Source: Sarcocystis neurona | Taxonomy: Eukaryota; Apicomplexa; Conoidasida; Eucoccidiorida; Sarcocystidae | NCBI GenBank assembly: GCA_000727475.1 | Contig: KL647301.1 | Coordinates: 1,097,456 to 1,161,455 of the forward strand | Length of the DNA: 64,000 nucleotides | Direction of reading: 5' to 3' | Shown: in pieces, positions 35,766 through 48,213 of the stretch | Layout of the letters: each line of letters begins with the position of its first letter | How positions within the stretch are numbered: position 1 is the stretch's first letter | The notes under the pieces: model-generated | The model's input: the letters and a program-made list of their open reading frames with translations, nothing else | What the model was told of the DNA's origin: nothing | Database searches by the model: none | Position numbers and translations under genes: made by a program

Positions 35766-38700
35766 ATGCAGGCTGCTTCGCCTTCTCACCTGTCGGCACT
35801 TAACTTCCCCTCGCGGCATTCTGGCAGCGATTCTCTCCCTTGCTCCCCCTTCGCAGGCACTGTCTTTGCTGGGGAAGGCACTGCAACCCGTCCTGCTGAC
35901 ACCGCAAGACGCTGGTCTGCCGCTCTACCTTTTCCTGCGGCCGCGTCAGTTGCTGCCGCTGCATATCGCTCGATGACATCTGCCTCTGCCACACTTTCTC
36001 CTGCCGCTACCCTGCTTCCTCAAACTAGGTGTTCTTTTAGCGGTGCCTCCAACAGTGTCATCACAAATCCTTCCCCTTCCCTCTTCTGTGCTGTTGCTGC
36101 CCGTCGTAGTTCAGTATGGTTTCCCAGAACATCTTATCCTCCTCATCCTTCTTCTGTCACAGTTCCTGCTTCCGCAAAATCGTCACGCGCCCCTCATTCG
36201 GCTTTACGAGTTCCGCGTGTGCGTTGCCCCCTGTTGAACTGCAATGCTGCCGCTTCTGACCCTTGTTCGTTGACGGCTTCTGTGCCAACAGTCCTTACGC
36301 GTGACGCAGACCCAGCATCTTCTTCGAGTTTCCGTAGTTCCTGGCCTTTTCCTGCTGGCTTTCCTGTCCTCCCCGGCGCTCCTGCTACCTGCCGTTCTCC
36401 CCCTCTTTGTGGCCTTCCCTCAGTTACTGGTTCAAGTGCTCCCTCACCGGCTGCTCGCGCTGCTGGGTCATTCAGCAATGATAATTCTGCTTCGTCACTC
36501 CCTCGTGTTGCTGCAGCTCGGTCACCAACTGCTGCAGCTTCTACCGTGTCGGCCACGGCCAATGGTGCTTCTCTGCCTTCACGTACTCCTGCTGCTCAGC
36601 CTCCTGCTGCTGGAGCTGCGAGAGAGAACCCAGCCTCTTGCGTCTTGTATTCCTCTCGTGGTTCAGCATCCTTTTCACAATCCTCTTTTCCGTCTCGGCT
36701 ACAGCCCCCCCGCATAAGCCGCGGAACGCCCCTGCTTCCTTTCATTCGCTCAAGGCCGTCCAGGACCCTTCCTCGTATGCAGCTACCTGGGCATGAAAAG
36801 TACAACAGCTCTTTCTCCGGCAGGAGCATCCACGAGGCTGCAAGGCGCGTGCTTATTACAGGTAAGCAGGGGCTTTATCTTACTAGCTGCGAAATTGACA
36901 CCAATGCTGGCTAGCATGGAGTGCAGCAGCGTCTCTAGCCTGTGTGCAGTCTCATTAGTAAGACAACAGTGTCAGTGGCAGTTCCGCCTCAGCAACCGCT
37001 GCGTGCATTGTTCGGCGAGCGGAAGAAGTCTCATGCGTAGCGCAGCTGGATATACTTGTACGGATCACACGTGTGAGGAGGGTGACGCAGATGCACACAC
37101 CTCCAGACACGTATGGAGGAAAGTATCCGAAACAGAAAGACTGAGATTTTCAACTTTGAGAATTCCCCGTACGCATCCACCGATGCGTATGACGCTGTAT
37201 TTGGCTCAACAAATGCTTACACACAACTGTATCTGCGTATGTGTTGTCGGCGAACAGAGACAATCTCGCATGTTTGGAAGGCACGCTGCACCACATGCAG
37301 CAGCAAGCAGCCCCGCAAATTGCAACACATGTGCCGCATTGAAACCACTTTTTCCTTGCTCGTCGTCGCCTGCCCTTGGCTTTTTCTACCGTTATCACTG
37401 CAGCGCCTGCTGGTTCTACTATGTATATCGCCTGTGTAGTTACCGCAGGTCTGACGCTGAGGTGGACTTTCGGTGCATTGAGAAAAGGAGAATTCCTCGA
37501 TGACCGCGCACGAGGACACTCCCGACCGGGCGTATTTACATCTTTAGCGCGTTCTTCTGCTGCAGTTATGGCTCTCGGTCGTGCTCCCCTGTTTGGTCGA
37601 GCCAGTGTGCGTGTTGTTTCTGCCTTTCTTTTCTCAGTTGTTGCGGTGAGGCTGCCGCTCCCCACTTTTATTCTGTCCCAGCTGTGGCTGCTCCTGCTAA
37701 CGGTGCCATGGTTGCATCTGCGCTTGCTGTGGCTTAGCTTGTACGAAGCACCTTTTTCATCTGTACACGTGCTGCTGCTACAAGCTCCTGTCTCTTCTTA
37801 CTTTCACAGCTGCGACTGCGTCAACCTGTCAAGGTCTTCTCTTGCGTGAACAAGCAGCAGAGGAGAGTGAAAGAGATAACAGCAACACAGAGAAGAATGC
37901 GCATGTCGAATTGGAGGTGCCAGAGCAGCGTCCGGGTAAGACTACCAGGCTAGTCTTCCAGCAGACTCAACAAACGACAAGCGAGAAACTGACACCACCA
38001 CAACAGCAGAAAGCGCAGCGGCACGCGCAGACGGCTCTACACCACCGGTACGACCCACAGCTGCAGCGGCGTCCGCCAGTGATGCAGGGAAATCAATGTC
38101 TTTTCAGCTTCGAGATTCGCTACCCGCGGGAAGTGGATACCGCCTCGGCCAAAGTCGTGGAGATGCCGCAGCAGGAGCAATGCGTCCTGACGCAGAAGTT
38201 TACCAGAGCAGCATATCCGCATACCAGACTGCATCAGGGGAACACGTACAAGGCAGAGACAGAGTGCAAACAACCCGAGCGACCGGGGTCGCCGGGGCAG
38301 GCAAAACAGCAGCAGACGAAGACTCAACCACAGCAGGGGCACCCAGCGAGGCAGGCGCAGAAACATTTGACGCGTCGGCGGGAGCAGCAGTTTCCTCAAC
38401 AGGACCTGAAGAGCTTGCCCCAGGAGGGGGGACAGCTGCTTTCGTTACAGCAACAGAAGCTCTCAGAGCAGCATCAGCAGCATGGTGCAGCCAGAGGGCA
38501 GCAGGCGGATGCAGCGAAACAACAGCACAAGACGGAGATGAGTGAGTACTCGGTCGCGGTTGCCGGTGCATACAAGCTTCTTCCCACGTCCAATAACAGC
38601 ATGCGGAAGCAGTTGGTGTGTTACGTTTGCCTCTCAGTAGCAAGAGCAGCAGCAGGCGGAAAGAATCCTGTCGCCGTATCCTGCAGGGATGGTTTACTTT

Positions 38701-41700
38701 CTCCCTTAACTTCTAGCTCTGCTGCTATTGCTGGATACACCGAGGGGATAACCCCACGTTCTGCTGTCACCGTCACAAACCGTGCGCAGGCATTAGATGT
38801 TTTCAAATGGGAGGGCCACTCCAGTAAAGGCTTCGCCAGCGTCGCTGTCGCCGCGAGCGGCGGCAGAAGCGATCCCTGGAACGGAAGCGACACCGAACAC
38901 AATCTCAGCAGCAGCAGCGGCTACGTGCCACGGATGCCCATCAGCAGCGGCAGCATTGTTGTCGGCGACCTGTCCAGTGCTACGAGCTGCACCAGAAACA
39001 ACGTTGCCGTAAGCGGAAGCGAGAGGTGTGGTGGGGAAAGAAGCAACACGACGCGCTGCTGCTTTTATGATGTGGGCGGCCTGCTGCTTTGTCAGCAGTG
39101 TGCGCTGCTGCCTGGTGTACACACAGCACGGCAAGTGAACGCGCTGCTTGAGGAAGCTCTGTGTGTTTTAGCAGAAGAGGCAGACGTAAATTTCAACCAT
39201 CCGGATCTATTAGAACTGCACAAACTTGCTCTGGGCAGCAGCAGCGGTTGCCGACAGAGTACATGCACCAGCCCCAACGACACTACAGACAGCAGAAGCG
39301 GGAGCGGAAGCGACACCATCCGCAGCAGCGACCGCAACGGCAGGCACAGCAAGAGCATCTCGGCCACCGCCGAAACGCGCAGCAGCAGCAGCAGCGAACG
39401 AATCTCCAGAACTGCTTCCACCAGCGTCACCAGCAGCAGTAGCGACGACGACACTATCAACAGAGTCAGCAGCCCTGAGTGGAACTGGCCCCCTACCAGC
39501 AGTGACACAAATAGCACAACGCATAGGAGGAAACGCAGTCGAATCATGGCTGCGCCACAAGGTCCCCGGTCGCGCGCAGGTGGCGCAACTGAACGTCAGA
39601 CGAATTCGGCCGGTCAGAATCTTGAGCTCGAGAACAAGACTTGCAGTGAGAGTCAAACGAGGTGTAGTAGAAGTAGTAGAAGTGACAAAGAGTAGCACGA
39701 GGAGAAGGACTTGCAGTGATGGTAGTAACGGTAGTAGTAGTAGTAGAAGTACCAGTAGCAGCAGTAGTAACAGTCATCACTGTGGCAGTAAAAGTAGTAG
39801 CTGTACTAATAGGGGGGGTAGTGGTAGTAGTAGTAGTAGTGGTACAGGTTGTGATAGTACGAGTAGTAATAGGATGTCTGCTGATCTGCGTTCTCATAGG
39901 GGCACAAGGAGTGGCAGGAAGGACGGCAGATGCCCACAAGAAGTATTGCCTGGCGCCAGCGTAGTAATCCTGTCAACTGCAACGAGGGCTGGGCTCCTCA
40001 GCAGCAGCTACAGGCAGCAACAAGAGGCCATCCGTCCCGTGGCACCGGTGCCGCTGCTGCGGCAGTGGTCCCACGCCAAGTGCAGCAGCCCCACTTTTGC
40101 AGCGGTTGCAGAATCGTTGGCCTGGCAGCAGCTCTTCTGCAACTAGAAGACAGGCAAGTTTACTGGAGCGGAATCAACACAGAGAGCCACATACGCGTAT
40201 GCCTTCCCGTAGGTTTAGGCACTCCACGCAGACGTAACAAACGAGTTCTCGCGTGTGACTTGCGAAGTACCATCTTTACAACGTGACTGCGGCATAGCAG
40301 CAGCTCCTGCAGCAGCAGTACCTCTGGCAGCAACACCTTCAAAAGCAGCGCCTGCAGGAGCTCTTCCGACCGCAGCGACTCCGTTAGCAGAACCTCCGAA
40401 GAAGAAACATGATGGCAGCAATAGAAAGAAACGCAGGCAGGGGCGGTTTAGTGCAGGCATACGCAGCAGAACATGAATGGAGGGAGGGGTGCCTGCACGG
40501 CACTGTATCAGTATACGATATGCAGTTCAGACGTTTACCAGTTTGCGCGTTGTAACGGAATTACTACAGCTCGACGGTTGTAGCCTATCAGCATGCTTCT
40601 GACCAACGTATGGTGGTGCCCTTTCGACCTGGTAGTATCAGCGCCGTCTTGACACTGGGTGCAAACGCGCAAGAGGTCTAAGAACAGCGCTACTCACGGA
40701 AAAACCAGCATCTCCCCACATCAAGTACACCTAAAGAGGATAGATGAACAAGATACGTGTTGACTTCGCGCTGAATGTCTACGTAAGTATGTGTCTATCG
40801 TGTAAACGTGCTTGATGTGTGTAACTACATATGGTGTGTTGTGCCGCAGCGCTGTAGCCAAGGGGATGGATAGTATTAAAGGAAAAATATGTAACTGCTG
40901 CGGAGGACGATTTGCTGCTGCTGTGTCGGGCCGCTGTGGGATGCTCTATCAATCACATCTCTGCTCCGCGTATTTCGCACAACCGAGTGCTTCTTTTTGC
41001 AGACGAGGGCGATTCAAAAGTGGATAGTCGTGAAACAGAGGACGCACGGCTGAGCAGCACAAAGAACGCGTGGGAATTTCCCTTCTACGTGGAGGCCGTA
41101 AATCTCTCAGCCCTTCTGCAGCCGTCTTGTCTTGAAGTACCTCTCGCTGCTGACCTTCAGCCCGCTGCTGACGGTTTTATGGCTGGGCGTAAAAGTCGTG
41201 TTGTGGGAGCTGGTGGGCAATCACCTGCTGCGGCGGCTACGCATCGTGCGGCGGCTGGTGGCCTTGCGACTGTCGAGGCCCCTGGTGCTATCACCAAAAC
41301 TCCTCTCCCGACGTCGGACTCTTTCGCTGGTCCAGCTGCACATGCACGTTGTACTGCCCCACCTGAAGCAGCCACACTCAGCCCCGTCAGCGCCTGTAGA
41401 AGCGATAGGAAAACGAAGAGCAGTGGTACGCAGCAATCTTTAGTACCTGAGCTGGGGATCCATTCTGAGTGCTCCTCTTACGCAGCGAGCAGGTACTTGC
41501 ATCCATTTGACCAGCCAGCAGTTGTTCTGCAGCAGCAGGTTCCTGAAAGAATTGTTTTCGGCCGATGCGAAACGCTGAAGGTGTACCTTTCACAAGCATC
41601 AGTAGGCGTAGCGACAGCACATGCAACGTCAGCTGGAGCACTAAGACGAAAGGGATGCAGCAGCCGAGCAGCCACAAGATGCACAACAGCAGCAGGCGAG

Positions 41701-44700
41701 TCAATAAATACAGAAACTCCGGCAGAAAGAGCAACAAATGCATCACAGCAAGGGGCGCTGAGAGGGGGAGAAGCAGGACAGTCGGCGCGGCCAGTAGCGG
41801 AAGCCACCGTAGCACGAGCAGACGTCAGTGCTCGAGCTCCGGAAGCATTCGTAGTATCAAAAAGACATGAACTAGCCGGAGATTTGAAGAAAAACTTTTC
41901 AGGAATGACTGCGGTGGAGGCAACGAAAGCACCAGAAGCCGTAGAACAGGACGCAGCAGCAGCGCGAGGGGTTCCAACAGCAAAAGCACCACGCCCACCA
42001 GCATCAGAAGAAATGGCAGACAAGTCACCAGCAGCAGCGTCAGTGGAACCGAGAGAAGCAGTGGAAGTCCCTGCCACAGGAGCATATGGGACAACGGCAA
42101 CAACAACAAATGTGGAGGGATTAACGCCGTCAGCCGAAAAACGCGGAAGAACGAAGATTTGTGCACAGCAGACATGCAAGATGAACGTTTTAAATCCTGC
42201 CTGCAGGCATGCGAGTTCTGAAGAACAAGGAAGAGCAGTGCCCTCGGAAACTGAACGAAAGGAGTGCAAGGAAGAACACCCCAACCAACTGGAAGGAAAC
42301 ACGGGGAAGACGGCGACAGGTGGGGGAGAGAAACTACAAGGTGGGCTGGAGAGAATCGCAGAGACAGCTTCAGAAGTAAAACAACATTCACAGAGACGGA
42401 GACATGTGAAAAACGGCGTTTTCGGCAAGGGAGCGAGACCAGAGCAAGCGGTGACAAATGATACTTCTTCAAACCCAGCACCACTTGCAGCAGGAGAAGC
42501 AGTGGGCAGAATCCGAGTTTTGCGGCAACCAAGGGAAGAAGTAGTCAAACGAGAAGAAGCAGTGCAGATGGAGCTGACACGGGACCACGGCTCAAGGAAA
42601 GGCACGACCTATACAGGACGATTCCCATATCGAGCCGCTGAGCACAGCCCAGCTTCTTCGGCTTGTCCTACCCTATCTGAACTGGCTCTTAAAAAAAACG
42701 CCCGCCTCCTGTGTGATAAAGAGTGCAAGTTTCTTTTGCAACAAAAAAAAGAAGAGTACACGCGGTTCTGTAGAGGCAAACAAGCTGCAGCTGCTGGTAG
42801 TACTGAAGCACCGCCACTGCGTCGGAGAGCTGACGACGCAGCACCTGCTATCATCGAGGCTTCCTTCCAGCCTGCTGTACACCGTATCGCAGTCGCAAGA
42901 GGTCTACCAGAAGCAGTCTTCCTCGCTCATTTAGGACATGAGCTGCTGCACGCCTATCTCTGGTGTACGACTGATGTTACTGCCTCGTCTGCGGCTGTCC
43001 CCGCTGAATCAAAAAAAGAAGAAGCAGACGACCTATACGCGAGAAATGCCGACGGGGTAACCCCTCATCTCTTAAAAGAAAGCAGCGGGTCTGCCTGTGT
43101 CAGTTCGCGCCAAATGTGTGGAGCCCCAGATGACGCGAAACCGAAAACAGTCCGCGGCATCCGGATAAAAACACAGCAGCACACAACCGAGTGCGGCACT
43201 GGCATCGCTAGTGTTCCACCTGACAAATGCGTTGCTGGATGTGTGCGGAGAGCTGCATATTTTTATGGTGATGTGGGTGCGTCACGGTTTCACGTGGAAA
43301 TAGGTAAGGAGCGAAGAACGGCTTCTACACCTAGAGAGAGAAGAATTCCTTCTGCGTTGAAAAGGAGGAGTTTATCTGCTGCTGAATCAGCGCTAGCTTC
43401 TCGCTCCATTTTTACCAACGACGGAGAAGGAAAACAGGGAAACAGGGAGAGAAACGGGAGCCAGCCAGGCATTAAAACGCAACCTCAGCAAGAAAGTTCG
43501 TCTGCTATCCGTCCGCATTCAGCTCCCGCGAACTCTGAGAGGGTTGTGGAAACACGAAACGGAAAGCGAGTAACTCAGCACCAGCACGGACAGAAAAGTT
43601 TTGTCGCTGTTGATGCACCACTCCAGCGTTTTCCCCCTTTAGATCTACCTCTAGAAGAAGGTCTGTGTAACTGCGTAGCTGCTGCGCTGTTGGAGCGCCG
43701 GGCGTCAGCGCTCTGCCTGCGATTACAGAAACTTCTTGCTGCTGCGGGGGTGGCGAAACGAAAGCGGCAAGCCACAACCGCAGTAGCTGGAAGTCCTTAC
43801 ACCAAGCGTTCTACGGCTGGGACCGCGCCTTTTGAAACACAGTTCCCCACGAATTACGAGATCCATGGGAGCAAGGGATTACAAGCGGTCAAACAGAACA
43901 AAGGTGAGCCTTGTCTTCTGGCATTTTCCGTGCAGCAGCACGACGTATCTCCTCCGTACACTGTGCAGCACAGAGAAGGACACCGAGTGGTTGCTGGGGG
44001 AATCGATCACGCGGAGATGGAGAAGCGCGTAAGGGCATATTCACGTGACGACAGGGGACAGCATTTGCTGGCAGCAGAGCACCGTCGCGCACCGCAGGAG
44101 CACATGCTCGCCGCTGCTCACCAACAGCAGCAGCACTGCAAGCATCAGATGACGACAACGCGAAAACAGCAGCAGCGTCTCTACCAGAAGCATGACCGTA
44201 GTCTGCAGCGACAGCAACAGCAACAAACCCAGTCTTGCCAGCAGCGTACGCTCGATGAACCGCTACAGCAACCAGAGGGTAACACATGGCAGCGTCGTGA
44301 GCGGCATCGGCTGCTGCCACAATCACGAGTGAACCAGTACGAAGAGGTATGCGAATTTACGGCAAACAGGGATTGCCAGTGGCAACAGCAAATGCAAGAT
44401 AAATGTTCCGAATCGCCACCGCAGCGAGAGCCGGAGCTTCAAGATATGCATACGGGGGGACTAATTCTGGATGAGGATCAACTGCAGGGAAATGTTTTAT
44501 ACGAGCAAATGCTGCAGCAGCAAATATCCATGAGCACGCACGAGCTACAAGTTATTCAAATGCGACTACGTCTGATGGAGACGGACAGCCACGCAGTTTA
44601 CGGGCACAGCTATAAAACGCTTCGTTCCCTTGTGAAACGCGTTGGGCTGCAGGTTCTTTTTGAGACAGCCAGAAAAGGACACCTGCAGCAGCTCGTGCGC

Positions 44701-44727
44701 AACTTTGCTCCTCCGCTGGATACATAA
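35766..44727 (+). CDS. DA1-family LIM-type metallopeptidase-like protein
   Basis: DA1 proteins are LIM-domain, ubiquitin-activated zinc peptidases known best from plants. Here exon 41003-44727 (acceptor CTTCTTTTTGCAG, about 1,240 codons to the stop) carries GLPEAVFLAHLGHELLHAYL, with the HExxH site at 42937-42951. LPLEEGLCN follows (43654 onward), equivalent to the family's VEEGICQ, and near the end come YGHSY, KRVGLQVLFETARKG (family: YGDGF, KYGLxxTLxHIR). Upstream, around 39030-39230, CCFYDVGGLLLCQQCALLPG and the next ~45 residues match the segment between the zinc module and the peptidase of DA1. A probable N-terminal exon is 35766-36861 (ATG, 365 codons, Ser/Pro/Ala-rich, donor GTAAGC). 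Candidate exons 37810-37935 and 38088-38541 follow in phase. Exon edges between 38.5 and 41 kb are unresolved. About 240 residues separate HELLH from EEG, against about 20 in plants. The family call is strong; the full model and activity are inferred. Confidence 0.72.
39661..39865 (+). repeat. Interrupted (AGT)n tract
   Basis: Runs of AGT/GTA with occasional substitutions. It lies within the DA1-like gene, in a frame giving poly-Ser, or in an intron; the exon structure here is not resolved. A similar tract occurs at 55097-55300. Confidence 0.75.
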
Positions 44728-47700
44728 AATTGAGCCGTGCGTCGTATACTGGTGTCACATACGAGTAGTTAGATAGTATGCTGCAGTACATACGGTGACG
44801 CTCTTTCCACATATGCCATTCAGCCGGGTCGATCCCTCGGTGAAAGCATGTATAAACAGGAAACAGGAATTTGGAACAACTCCTGCTGGTAGACAAGCAT
44901 ACTTCAGGCTTACGCTTACACTTCCGGCTCCATCATTCCCTGCTTGATTGCCAACATCTTCATATGTCGGTGGAAGCAATGTGTCGGTGTGCACGTACGT
45001 GCTCGCGTGTATGCACGTTTACGTTCAGACTTGCATGTCATTCAGCGGGTCTCGCTGATCTCGAGATGCGCAACTTTGGCAAGGCATCTGACTTGTGCCT
45101 GCTGTCAACTTCTTCTATTCGTAGTCCACCACATTCCTGACATGAAACCTGAATCTTGAGTGCCAGGTGAAGACGCGGCGGGAGTAGTACATATGCGACG
45201 CGATGCTGTGGCTGCTTCAGTACCGTGGCTGCTTTTCGGCAAAAGACAGTTGGGTGTGCAGTCCCTCGTCTTTTTACATTCCAGTCCCACAGTTAGTTTA
45301 CTTCTTAAAACAGCATGCAGCTGAGCCAGTAATAACCGCTGCGGAAATATATGTCGTCATTCTACAGTATAGTCCCAAGTGTGATTTATTTCCTTGAACA
45401 CGATACAGGTAGGCCGGTAATGACCGTCATGAGAGAGGTTCGACTGGCCAATTGTTTGGAATACTCGATTGGTTGTGCGCCGGACAGGCGAGTAAACCTG
45501 TGACCTTTCCTCACGCTGGCACGCACGTACTTACAAGTGTCAATGGTGTAAATTTGTCAGCAGTACATTTTACTGTTAGAAGTGTGGTGGCGTGCCATGC
45601 GCGCTAATATGTTTGTTGTGTGCAGTGCGTCAGAGATTTCTGCAAACGCCACAGAAGACACGTTGTGCGCGGGATTTGATATTCGTTGTGGACAGACGAA
45701 CTTTCGAAAATGGACATCATGGCATCTTCTAGCCTCCGCCTATGAATTGCTAGTATGCCGTCAAGTGGATGCACGTGTACTCGTCATGCGCAGAGTCATT
45801 CTGAAGACTTGGTTGGAATTTGTGTCGATCAGGCCTTTCGTTCTATGCGTCTGGCGAGAAACGGTGTAGGTCACCAATGCACATGCAGTCACAGACATGC
45901 ACATGATGTCTACACATTCAATGATGAATGTAAGAATATTCAATTTGAAAAGTAGTCAGCATCAGTACCTCGATTTGCACACCAACGTAGTACGGTACAG
46001 CGATTACCAAAAGAAATTCGGTAAAGCGACTACCTCATGCACTTCTACAGGTAACGCTGAAAAGTCACATTGCCACCTGCCGTCGCGTCTCCTACCGTGC
46101 TAATAGACTTGACACAAGAACTGCGGGGACCTACTGCCTGAAACCTAACATCCCCTTTAGTATCGTTGGAATCTTACCCGCTACAATAACCTTATGTAGA
46201 ACATGGAAACTTAATTTTTAGACTGGGTGTTGCCTAGTTCCGTTAAGACAGCGTGCACCATCACAGTGGAGCCGTCGTGCTCGGGTGTGGCGCCTGTGCT
46301 GCACGAACGCATTAAGCGAAAGAGTGAGCAGTTAAAAATTGACAACTACGCGTACTGACGCGACGAATTGCGCGGACACATGCAACTACATACATACTCG
46401 TTACGTTGGCTGCTGTGCTGAGGTTGCGGGTCACTAGTATTACCTGCCGGGAGTGCTGCCAAAAACCAGTAGTTGCACGTCTTCGTGGCAACGAGTTCGC
46501 CACGAAAATAACGGATGCTAATGCTTCATTTAGTGCTGACACAACGCTAATCCAGTCGCACCCATAATGCCAAAAACACGCGTCCCGAAGTTTTCGTTCG
46601 CCGGTGCACTTGTCGAGCATGTGTTCTAGTTACAACTCTTCCCTGTCGTGCGTTGTAAAATCGTAGCGCCACAATTTTTCGGCGGCGCCTCATCAGTTTT
46701 GTCGTGTGCACATCATCGTTACCTTCACGAAACTGTCAGGGGGCAGCTGGGTAGTCATCGATCCGCCACTGCCACCGACTGTCTAGCGGCTCTGCCGTCA
46801 CTGCAGTTTTCCATGCAGAGCACGAGACGCCACCTAAGTCAAAAAGATGCTACCGTATCTCTGCACACAAAGTACTAAAGATCGTGCGGTGCACCACTGT
46901 TTCAGCCAAACTGCACCACAAAGCATGTTTTCCGTTTTGGCGTTTGTGAAGCAAGGTTTCAGCCGTCGCTCAGCGTAGGCCGAATTCCATGGAAGCAGCA
47001 ACAGTAGCACTCAAAAAGAGATGAACTCACACCGCTAGTCCAGAGTTGGGGCTATCATTCGCACAATTTTGATGAGGTACAGCAGTTTGACATTTTACGT
47101 CTGTGCTGATCTGCGAAGGCCGATAATGCGACACGAACTGATTCGTGTGGACGTACCTGTAGCTGCATGCCCTCCGCTTGATAAACGCGTTAAGAGGCTC
47201 GTGCGCAGCGCGCTCCGCAGGAACAACGCGCACACGTACGAAGTGAATCTACATTATCTGGTGTTTCTCCATCCAAAAAGCGATTCCACGGCGAACGGAG
47301 CTTCTGATAAGTCAGAGACGGCGACTATCGATGCTGAACAGCGCTACATAACGACGAACGATGCCGGACGGTCTCTCCGTCACTCACTCACGGTTTAGAT
47401 GGAAGGAAACACTTTCTGCAGTACGTTTTGCCGCCTTGCAGCCCGGCACGCAAATGACTCAACGACAGGCATGGGATGTGGCGGGAGAGGAGCGGCTCTT
47501 CGGAGATAGATCACTGCACGTCGCGCGCTTGTGCAGCTTTCAGTGGAGTCTTACTGCTTGTTCCTTCGCGTGTCTCCAGCTCTAATTTCACGGGCAAAGC
47601 CTAGAAAGGGCTGGCGCGTGGAGGACCGCCTTGACGTTTTGACACCTTAGAAATACTCCGAGAGCGATAGCCGCCGAGGGAAGACCCGGTGCCGATTTGG

Positions 47701-48143
47701 TTCCTCTAGTGGTAGTTGTCGATGCGGCTATTTTCTACCATATCTTGAAGTTATGATCCTTTTTTCAGCGGGTGTGCCGCTAATGAACTCGGAAGTGTAA
47801 TAATCTTTTTTTCTACTACCTTGAAGCGTTGTATTGTCTGTTTCCTCGTGTTGTCAAAAATCACGGTGAACACGTTCGCGTGTCGGCTGTTAACAGCTTA
47901 CTTTCCTCCATTTGCACAGAAGAGTCATTGAGAGCCGCATGAAGTATTCGCTAATGGCTTTCTCTTCATGCTGACATCCGTCTCGGTGTTTTGTGACTCG
48001 ACGCTCCTCGAAGCAGCGGGTCAAGTGGCCGCAGCCTTGCACTAGACACTGAAGTTTAGTGTGTCATTCTCTTCTCCTCATTGGGGGGCTTTTTCGTTGG
48101 CCGACTGGGTGACCACGCAGCAGTAGCAAGAGACTTTGTCGGA
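44728..48143. other. Spacer downstream of the DA1-like gene
   Basis: No confident gene. A plus-strand ATG frame at 47072-47398 (108 codons, mixed composition, containing VRSALRRNNAHTYEVNLHYL) is the best isolated candidate but has no family match and no promoter or splice support. Frames at 45582-45869 and 46648-46878 are weaker. Confidence 0.35.
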
Positions 48144-48213
48144 ATGATGACAAAGTTGCTGAAGAGCATTACCAGCTCGAGCTGGGACGGGGACGAGTCC
48201 CGCCTGGAAAAAC
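48144..48213 (+). CDS. Candidate first exon (possibly of cysteine dioxygenase)
   Basis: ATG ATG opens 23 codons (MMTKLLKSITSSS, then WDGDESRLEK) ending at an excellent donor, C/GTGAGT, in phase 1. The first recognised cysteine dioxygenase exon at 52751 needs a phase-1 partner, so the two could belong together across a 4.5-kb intron, perhaps with other small exons between. It could equally be the start of another gene or chance. Confidence 0.25.

Noticed and set aside
36194..36562. Minus-strand frame rich in Glu, Ala and Arg
   Set aside because: It looks natural but mirrors a Ser/Pro/Ala-rich plus-strand exon with an ATG, a GTAAGC donor and a phase-matched downstream exon; some doubt remains.
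39001..39030. Strong donor CC/GTAAGC at 39009 followed by an AG at 39024
   Set aside because: The implied intron would be under 20 bases, too short to splice; the donor is either unused or pairs with a later acceptor.
41478..42605. 375-codon minus-strand open frame
   Set aside because: It is antisense to the DA1-like exon; the plus strand carries the family motifs in a continuous 1,240-codon frame.
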